Assembly: GCA_017469525.1 (NCBI GenBank)
Contig: JAFUGG010000045.1
Coordinates: 1-64,000, forward strand
DNA: 64,000 nt
Direction of reading: 5' to 3'
Source of the DNA: Bacteroidaceae bacterium
Lineage (GTDB): Bacteria > Bacteroidota > Bacteroidia > Bacteroidales > Bacteroidaceae
Below the pieces are notes generated by a model. It searched no databases. It was not told where the DNA came from and saw nothing but the letters and a program-made list of their open reading frames with translations. Positions 54,053 to 61,339 of the stretch are shown here, piece by piece; positions within the stretch are counted from its first letter, which is position 1, and every line of letters starts with the position of its first letter. Both the position numbers and the translations under genes were made by a program.

Positions 54053-54355
54053 ATGAAAACTACATTCAAAGAAGAGAACAACGACTACATTATGTACTTT
54101 GAGGGACGCCTCGACACGGCCGTGGCTCCTGTCGTGGAGAAAGAACTGGAACCACTCTCAAACTGCAGCGGACACGACATCATCCTGGAATGCTCCAAGT
54201 TGGACTACATCTCGTCGAGCGGTCTGCGGCTGTTCCTCGGTGTGTTGAAGAAAGCCAAAGCCGTAGGCAGCCATGTCTATATCAAAGGTCTCAGCAACGA
54301 GATACGTTCGGTTTTCACCATGACAGGCTTCATCAATCTGTTCGAGTTCAAGTAA
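54053..54355 (+). CDS. STAS-domain anti-sigma factor antagonist
   Basis: This 100-aa SpoIIAA-like protein has the phospho-switch segment LDYISSSGLRLFLGVL, where one Ser is the expected target, and a C-terminal GFINLFEF strand. It is co-transcribed with the SpoIIE/RsbW-like receptor upstream and abuts the transporter gene with no spacing. No sigma factor is in the operon, so the downstream target could be the transporter. Confidence 0.92.
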   Translation: MKTTFKEENNDYIMYFEGRLDTAVAPVVEKELEPLSNCSGHDIILECSKLDYISSSGLRLFLGVLKKAKAVGSHVYIKGLSNEIRSVFTMTGFINLFEFK

Positions 54356-56161
54356 ATGGAAGGCTTCCTGTTCTTAGGCTTCGGCTTGCATGCCTGGATT
54401 ACCCTGCTGACGGTGCTGGGCATGTTCAGCATCCTACTCTTCACAAGGCTGCGTTCCGATCTCGTGTTCCTTGGCGCAGTGGCTGTTCTTTTCGTCACAG
54501 GTGTACTCGACGAGAAGGAAGCCTTCTCTGGTATCAGCTCACCATCGGTCATTACCATTGGTGTGCTCTTCGTGGTTGTGGCGGGCCTGACGCGTACTGG
54601 TGTGCTGCAGTGGATGGTGAAGAACCTGCTCGGTCAGCCGAATAACTATGCTCGTGCAGTCACCCGCCTGATGCTGCCAGTTGCTGCGCTCAGTTCGTTC
54701 CTCAACAATACCACGGTCGTGGTGCTCTTCATCAACGTCGTCAAGATGTGGTCGAAGAAGCTCGGCATCTCGCCTTCCAAACTGCTTATTCCCCTGAGCT
54801 ATGCATCGGGGATGGGTGGCGTCTGCACCCTCATCGGCACTCCGCCTAACATGATTATCAGCGGCCTCTATGCCGACAGGACGGGTATCTCGATGAACAT
54901 TCTGGCTACGGCCATCCCAGGACTCTTCTGTCTGGCCGTCGGCATATTGTCTGTCATTGCCATGCGTCGCCTTTTGCCCGACCGCAAGGCTCCCGAGGAG
55001 GCATTTGAGTCGACGGGAGAATACACGGTCGAACTGCTTGTGCCTTCCGACAACATACATATCGGCGAGAGCGTGGCGGACCTTGGGCTGAACCATGTTC
55101 GCGGCGGCAGTCTTATTGAGTTGCGACATTTCGACGACGAGAAGGTGACTTCTCCCGTACCCGACGACGAGCCCCTGATGGGCGGTGACCGCCTGGTCTA
55201 TGCCGGACAGATTGCCGACCTGCTGGAGCTGAAGCAGAGCCACGGCTTTGTGAGCGCTGACCATCCGGTCTTCTCCATCAGTGAAGCTGGCGAGAGCCAC
55301 TGCCAGTTGCGCACGGCTTATGTCACTTTTGGCAGCAAGCTCATCGGCACTACCATGGGGAAAAACCAGTTCGAGCGCGACCACAGCCTGACACTTGTGG
55401 CCGTGAGCCGTCAAGGACACCGCCTCCAGGAGTCGCCCAGAGACGTGGTAATCCAGGCTGGCGATACGCTTCTCCTGGAAGGCAAGCCGCACGAAAGCAT
55501 CGACGCTGAGACATTTAAGTCGGACCTGCACTTCTTCGACTCGGAAGAAATTCCCAACCTGAGCGCCAAGACGTTCGTCTCCACCCTCATCATGATAGCG
55601 ATGGTGGCGCTCTCTGCCCTCGGCATCATGCCGTTGCTGCAGTGCGCCTTCCTTGCCGCTGCTGCCATGCTGGTGTTCCGCTGCTGCTCGCCCGACCAGG
55701 CTATGAAGTCCGTCAATTGGGATATCCTGATGGTCTTTGCCTCCAGCGTGGTGCTCGGTATTGCCATCCAGAAGACGGGCATTGCCGAGCGTATGGCTTC
55801 GGGCATCCTCGATGTCTGCGGCGTCAACCCTATTGTCGTCATGACGGCCATCTGCCTCGTTGCAACCTTCGTCACTGAGTTCATCTCGAACACAGCAGCC
55901 GGAGCCATGTTCTTCCCCATTATGTACGAGGCGGCGGTGAAGTTGGGCTATGACCCATATACCTTCCTGATTGCGCTCATGATCAGCGTTAGCAGCAGTT
56001 TCGCCACTCCCATAGGCTCGCCTACCCACATGCTTGTGTACGGCCCGGGCGGCTATCGCTTTGGCGACTTCATGCGCATCGGGTTGCTGATGAACATCAT
56101 CATCCTTGCTGCCAACATCTTCATAGTGAACATCGTCTATCCGTTGATTCCGTCCATCTGA
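54356..56161 (+). CDS. SLC13-type permease with RCK_C (TrkA-C) domains
   Basis: This 601-aa protein has membrane helices (about 5-210 and 405-600) flanking a cytoplasmic insert (about 215-390) with two TrkA-C/RCK_C repeats (ESVADLGLNHVRGGSLIEL; VIQAGDTLLLEG). It belongs to the DASS/SLC13 anion symporters (SFLNNTTVVVLF, GTPPNMIISGLY, GSPTHMLVYGPGGY). The substrate could be sulfate or a dicarboxylate. The ATG follows the STAS stop codon directly, implying translational coupling and possible control by STAS binding. Confidence 0.92.
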   Translation: MEGFLFLGFGLHAWITLLTVLGMFSILLFTRLRSDLVFLGAVAVLFVTGVLDEKEAFSGISSPSVITIGVLFVVVAGLTRTGVLQWMVKNLLGQPNNYARAVTRLMLPVAALSSFLNNTTVVVLFINVVKMWSKKLGISPSKLLIPLSYASGMGGVCTLIGTPPNMIISGLYADRTGISMNILATAIPGLFCLAVGILSVIAMRRLLPDRKAPEEAFESTGEYTVELLVPSDNIHIGESVADLGLNHVRGGSLIELRHFDDEKVTSPVPDDEPLMGGDRLVYAGQIADLLELKQSHGFVSADHPVFSISEAGESHCQLRTAYVTFGSKLIGTTMGKNQFERDHSLTLVAVSRQGHRLQESPRDVVIQAGDTLLLEGKPHESIDAETFKSDLHFFDSEEIPNLSAKTFVSTLIMIAMVALSALGIMPLLQCAFLAAAAMLVFRCCSPDQAMKSVNWDILMVFASSVVLGIAIQKTGIAERMASGILDVCGVNPIVVMTAICLVATFVTEFISNTAAGAMFFPIMYEAAVKLGYDPYTFLIALMISVSSSFATPIGSPTHMLVYGPGGYRFGDFMRIGLLMNIIILAANIFIVNIVYPLIPSI

Positions 56162-56204
56162 TTTTGCTGTCTGCGCAGCCGAATTAAGGAGGACGGAAAG
56201 AGGC

Positions 56205-56285
56205 ATTAGCATTCTTTGGCCAAAGTATTAGCATTCTTTGGCCAAAGTATTAGTATTCCTTGGCCAAAGTATTAGTATTCCTTGG
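56205..56285. repeat. 22-bp-period palindromic array between convergent genes
   Basis: Units start at 56205, 56227, 56249 and 56271 (last partial). Each is attagcattctttggccaaa or attagtattccttggccaa plus agt. The core tttggccaaa is a palindrome. The array ends 15 bp before the acyltransferase stop codon. Confidence 0.92.
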
Positions 56286-56299
56286 ACTGGCCTATAGAA

Positions 56300-57235
56300 T
56301 TAGCTTTGCGCAGTCACGTGCGGCATGTACCGACGCATGAAGGGAATGATGAGAAGATAGGATGCCGCCAGGATCAGGAAGCACAGGTAGGGATTGCCGA
56401 TGTGGACGATACTCAGCAACCTGATAAGCGGTTCGTGGGTGACGAGGAGCATGATGGAGTATCTGCCGACGTAGGAAACATAGGGCAGATGCTTGATGAT
56501 TCGGCACAGCAGCAAAAGGGTCAGTACGCCCGTGACGGACAGTAAGGTCTGCTGAACGTATTGCAGAACTTCTGAACTCGGATTCCCGAGCCCCAGCACT
56601 ATAAACAGGCTGAGCGACAGGGGCAGGACGCGTCGGACGGGCAGCCTGTCTATGACTTCGTGGCGCGTAGCCATGTATCCAAGGTAGAAATAGAAGATGT
56701 ATCCGAAAGCTTTGCTGATGGATGCAGGCAACGTCAGAATGTTCCCCAGAACGATACCCAATGCCAGGCAGCAAAACCCAAGCAGGATGTCCGACTTGAT
56801 GAAACGCTGCAGGGCGTAGAACGAGACGTTCAGCATGAAGAGCGCCCATAGGAACCAGAGGGGGATGTTGGGGTATTCGTTGTATGTCAGGAAGGCGTAG
56901 AGCAATCGCCAGTCCTGTCCTGTCTCGAAGTTAATTCCCAATAGGTTGTGAACCAGAATGGGTATCAGCACAGACGTGGTCAGGTAAAAGAAGAAAAAGG
57001 GAATGAGCAGCCTCTTCGTCTTCTTGCGTATCAGCTGCAGGATGCCTCCGTAAGTCTTGAAGAACAAACCAGACAGGAAGACATAGAGAGGCATGCGGAT
57101 GGCGCTTAGGTAAGGGTCGATGGGCGTGCTTACTCCAAGATGGAACCATATGACCAACAGAATGCAGAACCCTTTCGCAAGGTCGAAATACGGAATCCTT
57201 TTCTCGTTCTTTGATGTGAGGTCTGAAGTTGCCAT
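56300..57235 (-). CDS. Acyltransferase family 3 membrane protein
   Basis: This 311-aa integral membrane protein has about ten helices. The N-terminal FDLAKGFCILLVIWFHLG carries the family's catalytic His, and RMPLYVFLSGLFF is the next conserved block. It probably O-acetylates a surface sugar, as fucose 4-O-acetylase-like members do. It is 15 bp downstream of the ThiD-AraC gene in the same direction, but with no obvious functional link. Confidence 0.9.
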   Translation of the reverse strand: MATSDLTSKNEKRIPYFDLAKGFCILLVIWFHLGVSTPIDPYLSAIRMPLYVFLSGLFFKTYGGILQLIRKKTKRLLIPFFFFYLTTSVLIPILVHNLLGINFETGQDWRLLYAFLTYNEYPNIPLWFLWALFMLNVSFYALQRFIKSDILLGFCCLALGIVLGNILTLPASISKAFGYIFYFYLGYMATRHEVIDRLPVRRVLPLSLSLFIVLGLGNPSSEVLQYVQQTLLSVTGVLTLLLLCRIIKHLPYVSYVGRYSIMLLVTHEPLIRLLSIVHIGNPYLCFLILAASYLLIIPFMRRYMPHVTAQS

Positions 57236-57250
57236 GTCGTCCTAAGTCTT

Positions 57251-58417
57251 TTACTGCCGGCTGCGGAAGTCGCTGGGCGAGGTCTTCTCCTGCGCCTTGA
57301 AGAACTTGCAGAAAAGTGTCTGCGATGAGAAGCCGAGGCGGTCGGCTATCTCCAGAATGCTGAGGCGCGTGGTGCTGAGGTAAGTCTTGGCCTCGCCCAT
57401 AATGTAGTCGGCGATGATTTGCTTGGGCGACTTGCCTACGACTCTGTCCGTCACCTGCGAGAGGTAACGCGTCGTGATGCAGAGGCGGTCGGCATAGAAC
57501 GTGACATCGTGGGCTTCTCGGTAATGTTCGGCTACAAGCGAGATGAAGTTGTTGTAGATGTCGATGGCACGTCCGCCTGTAGCGTCGGGCTTCGCATAGA
57601 CCACCTGCGAATGGATGAAGTCGTGGGCATTGCGGACGGCAGTAGGCACATCGTCGCCCATGCCGAGCCGCGTCGTGATGGCTGCCGAGAGTGCTGCCGC
57701 CACACCATGCCGCTGCCAGCCATCGATGTTGTAGGAGGTAAAGAAGGAAGACCTGGCCCCCTCCCCAGCCTCACCCCCAATCCCTCTCCCGTGGGAGAGG
57801 GGAGAATCGTTGGCACCATAGCATCCCTGTTCAGCGGGATAGATGCCCCCCTCTCCCACGGGAGAGGGGTTGGGGGTGAGGCCGTGGCTCAGCAATGCCG
57901 TCAGCCTTCCTTTCGTGTGCTTGCCGCCACGAAGGAGCACCCATTGGGCTCCCATTTCGTGGAACTGACTGGCAGCTGCCAGCATGTCGTCGTCGGTCTG
58001 GATGCGGATGCCGAGCATCTTCTCTGCGTCTCTCAGGCGAAGCATCAGAAGTGAAGCCTCGGGAATGAGATAGTGGCTGATGGCTTCGACGACATTGTCG
58101 CTCACCATCTGCCTGCCGTCGGAGTCGAAGATGCCGGGCGCAATGACAAGCTTCCTGCAGGCTATGACCTCGCCACGCAACATGCGAACCGTCTCGCTGT
58201 CAGTCACAAGCCCGACCTTGATGGCTTTCGGGTGAAAGGCCGAAATGATGTCTTCAGCCTGCCCCTTCACAACTTCAGGAGGCAGACCGTAGCCTCCAGC
58301 GCAAGTTATTGCCGTGAGAGCATGGCCGCCCAAGGCTGCGATAGTTTGAATATCGGCCCCGATGCCTGACTGACCAGTGCTATCGGAGCCGTTGATGCTT
58401 AGAATGGGAATCCTCAT
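57251..58417 (-). CDS. ThiD-like kinase domain fused to an AraC-type DNA-binding domain
   Basis: This is a 388-aa protein. Residues 1-260 resemble hydroxymethylpyrimidine/pyridoxine kinases (INGSDSTGQSGIGADIQT, VKVGLVTDSE, QWVLLRGGKHTKG). However, the anion-hole motif expected as HGTGCTLSAA reads RHGVAAALSAA, lacking the catalytic GTGC/D. Residues about 290-388 are an AraC helix-turn-helix domain (SILEIADRLGFSSQTLFCKFFK). Hence it may be a ligand-sensing transcription factor derived from a vitamin kinase. A palindromic element contributes residues about 179-217. It overlaps the GH57 gene by 4 bp. Confidence 0.82.
   Translation of the reverse strand: MRIPILSINGSDSTGQSGIGADIQTIAALGGHALTAITCAGGYGLPPEVVKGQAEDIISAFHPKAIKVGLVTDSETVRMLRGEVIACRKLVIAPGIFDSDGRQMVSDNVVEAISHYLIPEASLLMLRLRDAEKMLGIRIQTDDDMLAAASQFHEMGAQWVLLRGGKHTKGRLTALLSHGLTPNPSPVGEGGIYPAEQGCYGANDSPLSHGRGIGGEAGEGARSSFFTSYNIDGWQRHGVAAALSAAITTRLGMGDDVPTAVRNAHDFIHSQVVYAKPDATGGRAIDIYNNFISLVAEHYREAHDVTFYADRLCITTRYLSQVTDRVVGKSPKQIIADYIMGEAKTYLSTTRLSILEIADRLGFSSQTLFCKFFKAQEKTSPSDFRSRQ
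57768..57882. repeat. Palindromic element inside thiD-araC
   Basis: The 34-bp arms 57768-57801 and 57849-57882 match at 33 positions and themselves contain ccctctcccgtgggagaggg hairpins. It is the largest member of the family in the window. It encodes HGLTPNPSPVGEGG through SPLSHGRGIGGEAGEG. Confidence 0.92.
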
Positions 58418-59919
58418 TTAGCTTTGGGCTTTGGAGCAGCCTTTGCTTTCTTCGCAGCAGGCTTTGCCTTTGGCTCAGTCTTTTTCTTTGGTTCAGCCTT
58501 TTTTGCAGGAGCTTTGGCTTTCTCTTTGGCCGCCGAGCTTTGCTTCTTCGGAGCTGGTTTCTTTTCTGCCTTTGGAGCCTCTTCCTTGGGTGCAGGAGCC
58601 TCTTCCTCTGCATCACCAAGCTTCTTGAGGCGGGCACGCAGGCGGCTTATCTCGTTTTCTTTCACGCTGAGTTCCTCGCCCATATTGGCTATCTGTGTGT
58701 AGAGACTGTTGAGTTCGTCGTTCTCGACGGAGTCGGAGAACATATCCTTGACACGCTTGAGGAAGTCGCCCAAGATGTTCATATAGTTGGTGAATGCGTC
58801 GTACTCGCTGTCATAAATGCCACGGTTCGTGCCCATGCCATTATTTTTTGTGGTCATGAAGCGGAAGTTGTCTGTGGCCTGCAAGCGGTCCCAGTCCTGC
58901 TGAATACGACGGTCGCGGCAAGCGAGGATGCGGCCCACGATGTTCTCGTCGTAGAGTTTGTTGAAGGCTTCACGCTGCATACCGTTTCCGAGCAGGCTGC
59001 TGGTGTCGCGCTCCTCGTCGTTCCAGCTGACGGGATAGGTCACTTCGAGCGGGCTGACGGGCTTGTTCTTGGCAAGCACCTCGGAAGGTGTGGCGAACTG
59101 GATGCCCATATCCTTTGCGAGCTTAGGCAGAGCACGGAGGAAGTCGAGGATGTGGCTGCCGAGCGGCTGATAGTAACCGAGTGCGGCAAGCTCCATCATG
59201 ATTCCCACGACATTCTCTCCTTCCGGCAGGCCTGCCACCCAGCCGAGCCACTTGTCGGCCATCAGGGGATATTCCGACCAGGAGGCATCGTTGAAGCGAA
59301 GACCAATGTCGTCGGAGAGCTTGTAGTCGCGCAGCATGAGCGAGAGGCGGGAGTCCTGGGCACAAGAATATATGTAGTGCGGGCTCTTCCAGCCGAGGAT
59401 GTGCTTCGCACCTTCCACCATTACGCCCTTGAAGCCCATGTCAGCCACGATGGCGCCTATCTCGTCGTCGTAGATAAGGGAGCTGTTGCGGAACACTTTC
59501 GGACTTTGCCCGAAGAGCTGCTTTATCTTCTTTGCCTGTCGCTTTGTCTCTGCCACGAAGTTCTCAGGATCGCCTGCCAACGACGAAAGGCCGTGGCTGT
59601 AGGGTTCAGCCAAGAACTCCACGCAGCCTGTAGCTGCAAGGCGGCCGAGGAGCTCGAGCATCTCTGGAGCGTATTGCTCAATGAGTTCCAGCGAGACGCC
59701 GCTGATGCTGAACGCCACCTTGAAGGCCTTGCCGTTCTCCTCTATCATGTCGAGCATCGTCTGCAAAGCAGGCTTGTAGCTCTTCTCATAGAGTTCGCCG
59801 ATGACGCGCTCGTTCTCGTAGTCGTCATAGTAGTAATGGTCGGTGCCGATGTCGAAGAAACGATAGCGCTTGAGATGTATGGGTTGATGTATCTCGAAGT
59901 ATAAGCAAATAGTTTTCAT
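58414..59919 (-). CDS. GH57 alpha-amylase-like enzyme with Lys/Ala/Pro tail
   Basis: This 501-aa protein has a GH57 catalytic region (about 1-400): YFEIHQPIHLKRYRFF, GCVEFLAEPYSHGLSSL and GFKGVMVEGAKHILGW are characteristic. It lacks a signal peptide, so it acts on cytoplasmic glycogen or maltodextrin. A short coiled coil (about 390-435) is followed by a 65-residue tail rich in Lys, Ala and Pro, resembling histone H1-like tails. It forms an operon with a glycogen-synthase-like glycosyltransferase and the debranching enzyme. Confidence 0.92.
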   Translation of the reverse strand: MKTICLYFEIHQPIHLKRYRFFDIGTDHYYYDDYENERVIGELYEKSYKPALQTMLDMIEENGKAFKVAFSISGVSLELIEQYAPEMLELLGRLAATGCVEFLAEPYSHGLSSLAGDPENFVAETKRQAKKIKQLFGQSPKVFRNSSLIYDDEIGAIVADMGFKGVMVEGAKHILGWKSPHYIYSCAQDSRLSLMLRDYKLSDDIGLRFNDASWSEYPLMADKWLGWVAGLPEGENVVGIMMELAALGYYQPLGSHILDFLRALPKLAKDMGIQFATPSEVLAKNKPVSPLEVTYPVSWNDEERDTSSLLGNGMQREAFNKLYDENIVGRILACRDRRIQQDWDRLQATDNFRFMTTKNNGMGTNRGIYDSEYDAFTNYMNILGDFLKRVKDMFSDSVENDELNSLYTQIANMGEELSVKENEISRLRARLKKLGDAEEEAPAPKEEAPKAEKKPAPKKQSSAAKEKAKAPAKKAEPKKKTEPKAKPAAKKAKAAPKPKAK

Positions 59920-59949
59920 CGTCTTTTCCTTTATATATTATATAATGTG

Positions 59950-61257
59950 TTATTTGATATTCTTAACTGCATTGAGGTACTCTCCATTGTCGAACCATCC
60001 TCGTGAGGTGAGCTGGTTGTAGCACTCACGGATGCGGAGGCCTACCTTCTCCCAAGTGATTTGGTCCACTTCCTTCATGCCTTCCTCGGCCAGATAGTCG
60101 TGCAGAGCGTCGTTCTGGCAAATGCTGTAGATGGCGTCGGCCATGGCGTCGATGTCCCAATAGTCGACCTTGATGACGTTCCTCAGTATCTCGCCGCAGC
60201 CGCTTTGCTTCGAGATGATGGACGGGCAGCCGCATTGCATGGCTTCGAGCGGAGCGATGCCGAAGGGTTCGCTGACGCTGGGCATGACGAAGACATCGCT
60301 GTTCTTGTAGCACTCATAGACTTGCTTTCCGCGTTGGAAGCCGGGGAAGTGGCAGCGGTCGGCAATGCCGTAGCTGGCTGCAAGCTCTATCATGGCGTTC
60401 ATCATGTCACCGCTTCCGGCAAAGCAGAACCTGATGTTGCGGCTTCGCTCCAGCACCCTCTTGGCTGCCTCGAGGAAGTATTCCGGACCTTTCTGCATTG
60501 TGATGCGGCCCAAATACGTCACCACCTTCTCGCCCTTCTTCTTGTTCGGCACGATGGCCTGTATGTCTTCGCTGAGCGGATAGACGGCGTTGTGCATCGC
60601 TACACACTTGCGAGGATCCTGATGATATTGGTTGATGACGGTCTGGCGGGTCAGTTCGCTCACGCACATGATGCAGTCTGCATGGTCCATACCATTCTTC
60701 TCGATGCTATAGACGGTGGGGTTCACCTTTCCGCGCGAGCGGTCGAAGTCCGTGGCATGGACGTGGATGCAGAGAGGCTTGCCGCTCACCATTTTGGCAT
60801 GAACGCCAGCAGGATAGGTCAGCCAGTCGTGTGCATGGATGATGTCGAACTGCTCACTCCTTGCCAGCACGCCTGCGATGATGGAGAAGTTGTTGATCTC
60901 CTCATGCAGATTGCCTGGATATCCTCCGGCAAAGCCGATGCAACCCAGGTCGTCGAGCCCTTGCAAGTAGTTGAAGTCGGCATAGAGATGGTCGCGGAAG
61001 CGGTAGTAGTCTTCCGCAGTGTGACCCACGAAGCGGTCCTTGATGTTGTCGTACCAAACGTCGCGCCAAACGACGGGCACCTGGCTCATGTTAACTATCT
61101 TGAGGAACTTCTCCTCCTGTCCCGTAGGCTTCGGCATACAGAAGGTTGTCTCGACGTCTCCCTGCAGGCTCAGTCCCTTGGTGATGCCGTAGGAAGCGAC
61201 TGCAAGGCCGCCGTATATCTTGGGAGGAAACTCCCAACCGAACATTAGAACTTTCAT
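59950..61257 (-). CDS. Glycogen-synthase-like glycosyltransferase
   Basis: This 435-aa GT-B enzyme has the N-terminal FGWEFPPKIYGGLAVASYG donor-side loop, HAHDWLTYPAG, YLGRITMQKGPEYFLEA and the C-terminal MPSVSEPFGIAPLEAMQCG. These fit glycogen synthases of the GT4/GT5 group. Its neighbours are a GH57 amylase and a glycogen debranching enzyme, so it probably extends cytoplasmic alpha-1,4-glucan. It is shorter at the N-terminus than E. coli GlgA. Middle gene of the operon. Confidence 0.9.
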   Translation of the reverse strand: MKVLMFGWEFPPKIYGGLAVASYGITKGLSLQGDVETTFCMPKPTGQEEKFLKIVNMSQVPVVWRDVWYDNIKDRFVGHTAEDYYRFRDHLYADFNYLQGLDDLGCIGFAGGYPGNLHEEINNFSIIAGVLARSEQFDIIHAHDWLTYPAGVHAKMVSGKPLCIHVHATDFDRSRGKVNPTVYSIEKNGMDHADCIMCVSELTRQTVINQYHQDPRKCVAMHNAVYPLSEDIQAIVPNKKKGEKVVTYLGRITMQKGPEYFLEAAKRVLERSRNIRFCFAGSGDMMNAMIELAASYGIADRCHFPGFQRGKQVYECYKNSDVFVMPSVSEPFGIAPLEAMQCGCPSIISKQSGCGEILRNVIKVDYWDIDAMADAIYSICQNDALHDYLAEEGMKEVDQITWEKVGLRIRECYNQLTSRGWFDNGEYLNAVKNIK

Positions 61258-61339
61258 GTCAGAAAATGTGAAATTTAGAAATTTAGAGAATTAGAAACGC
61301 TGATTCGTCCTTTTCTTATTTTCTTCATTTCTTATTGTC

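Noticed and set aside
58540..61248. Long plus-strand frames (58540-59904, 60061-61248) and similar ones at 21865-22986 and 62228-63274
   Set aside because: They mirror genuine minus-strand genes (GH57, glycosyltransferase, FAS1, debranching enzyme) in codon-position-related frames, and have no domain signatures.
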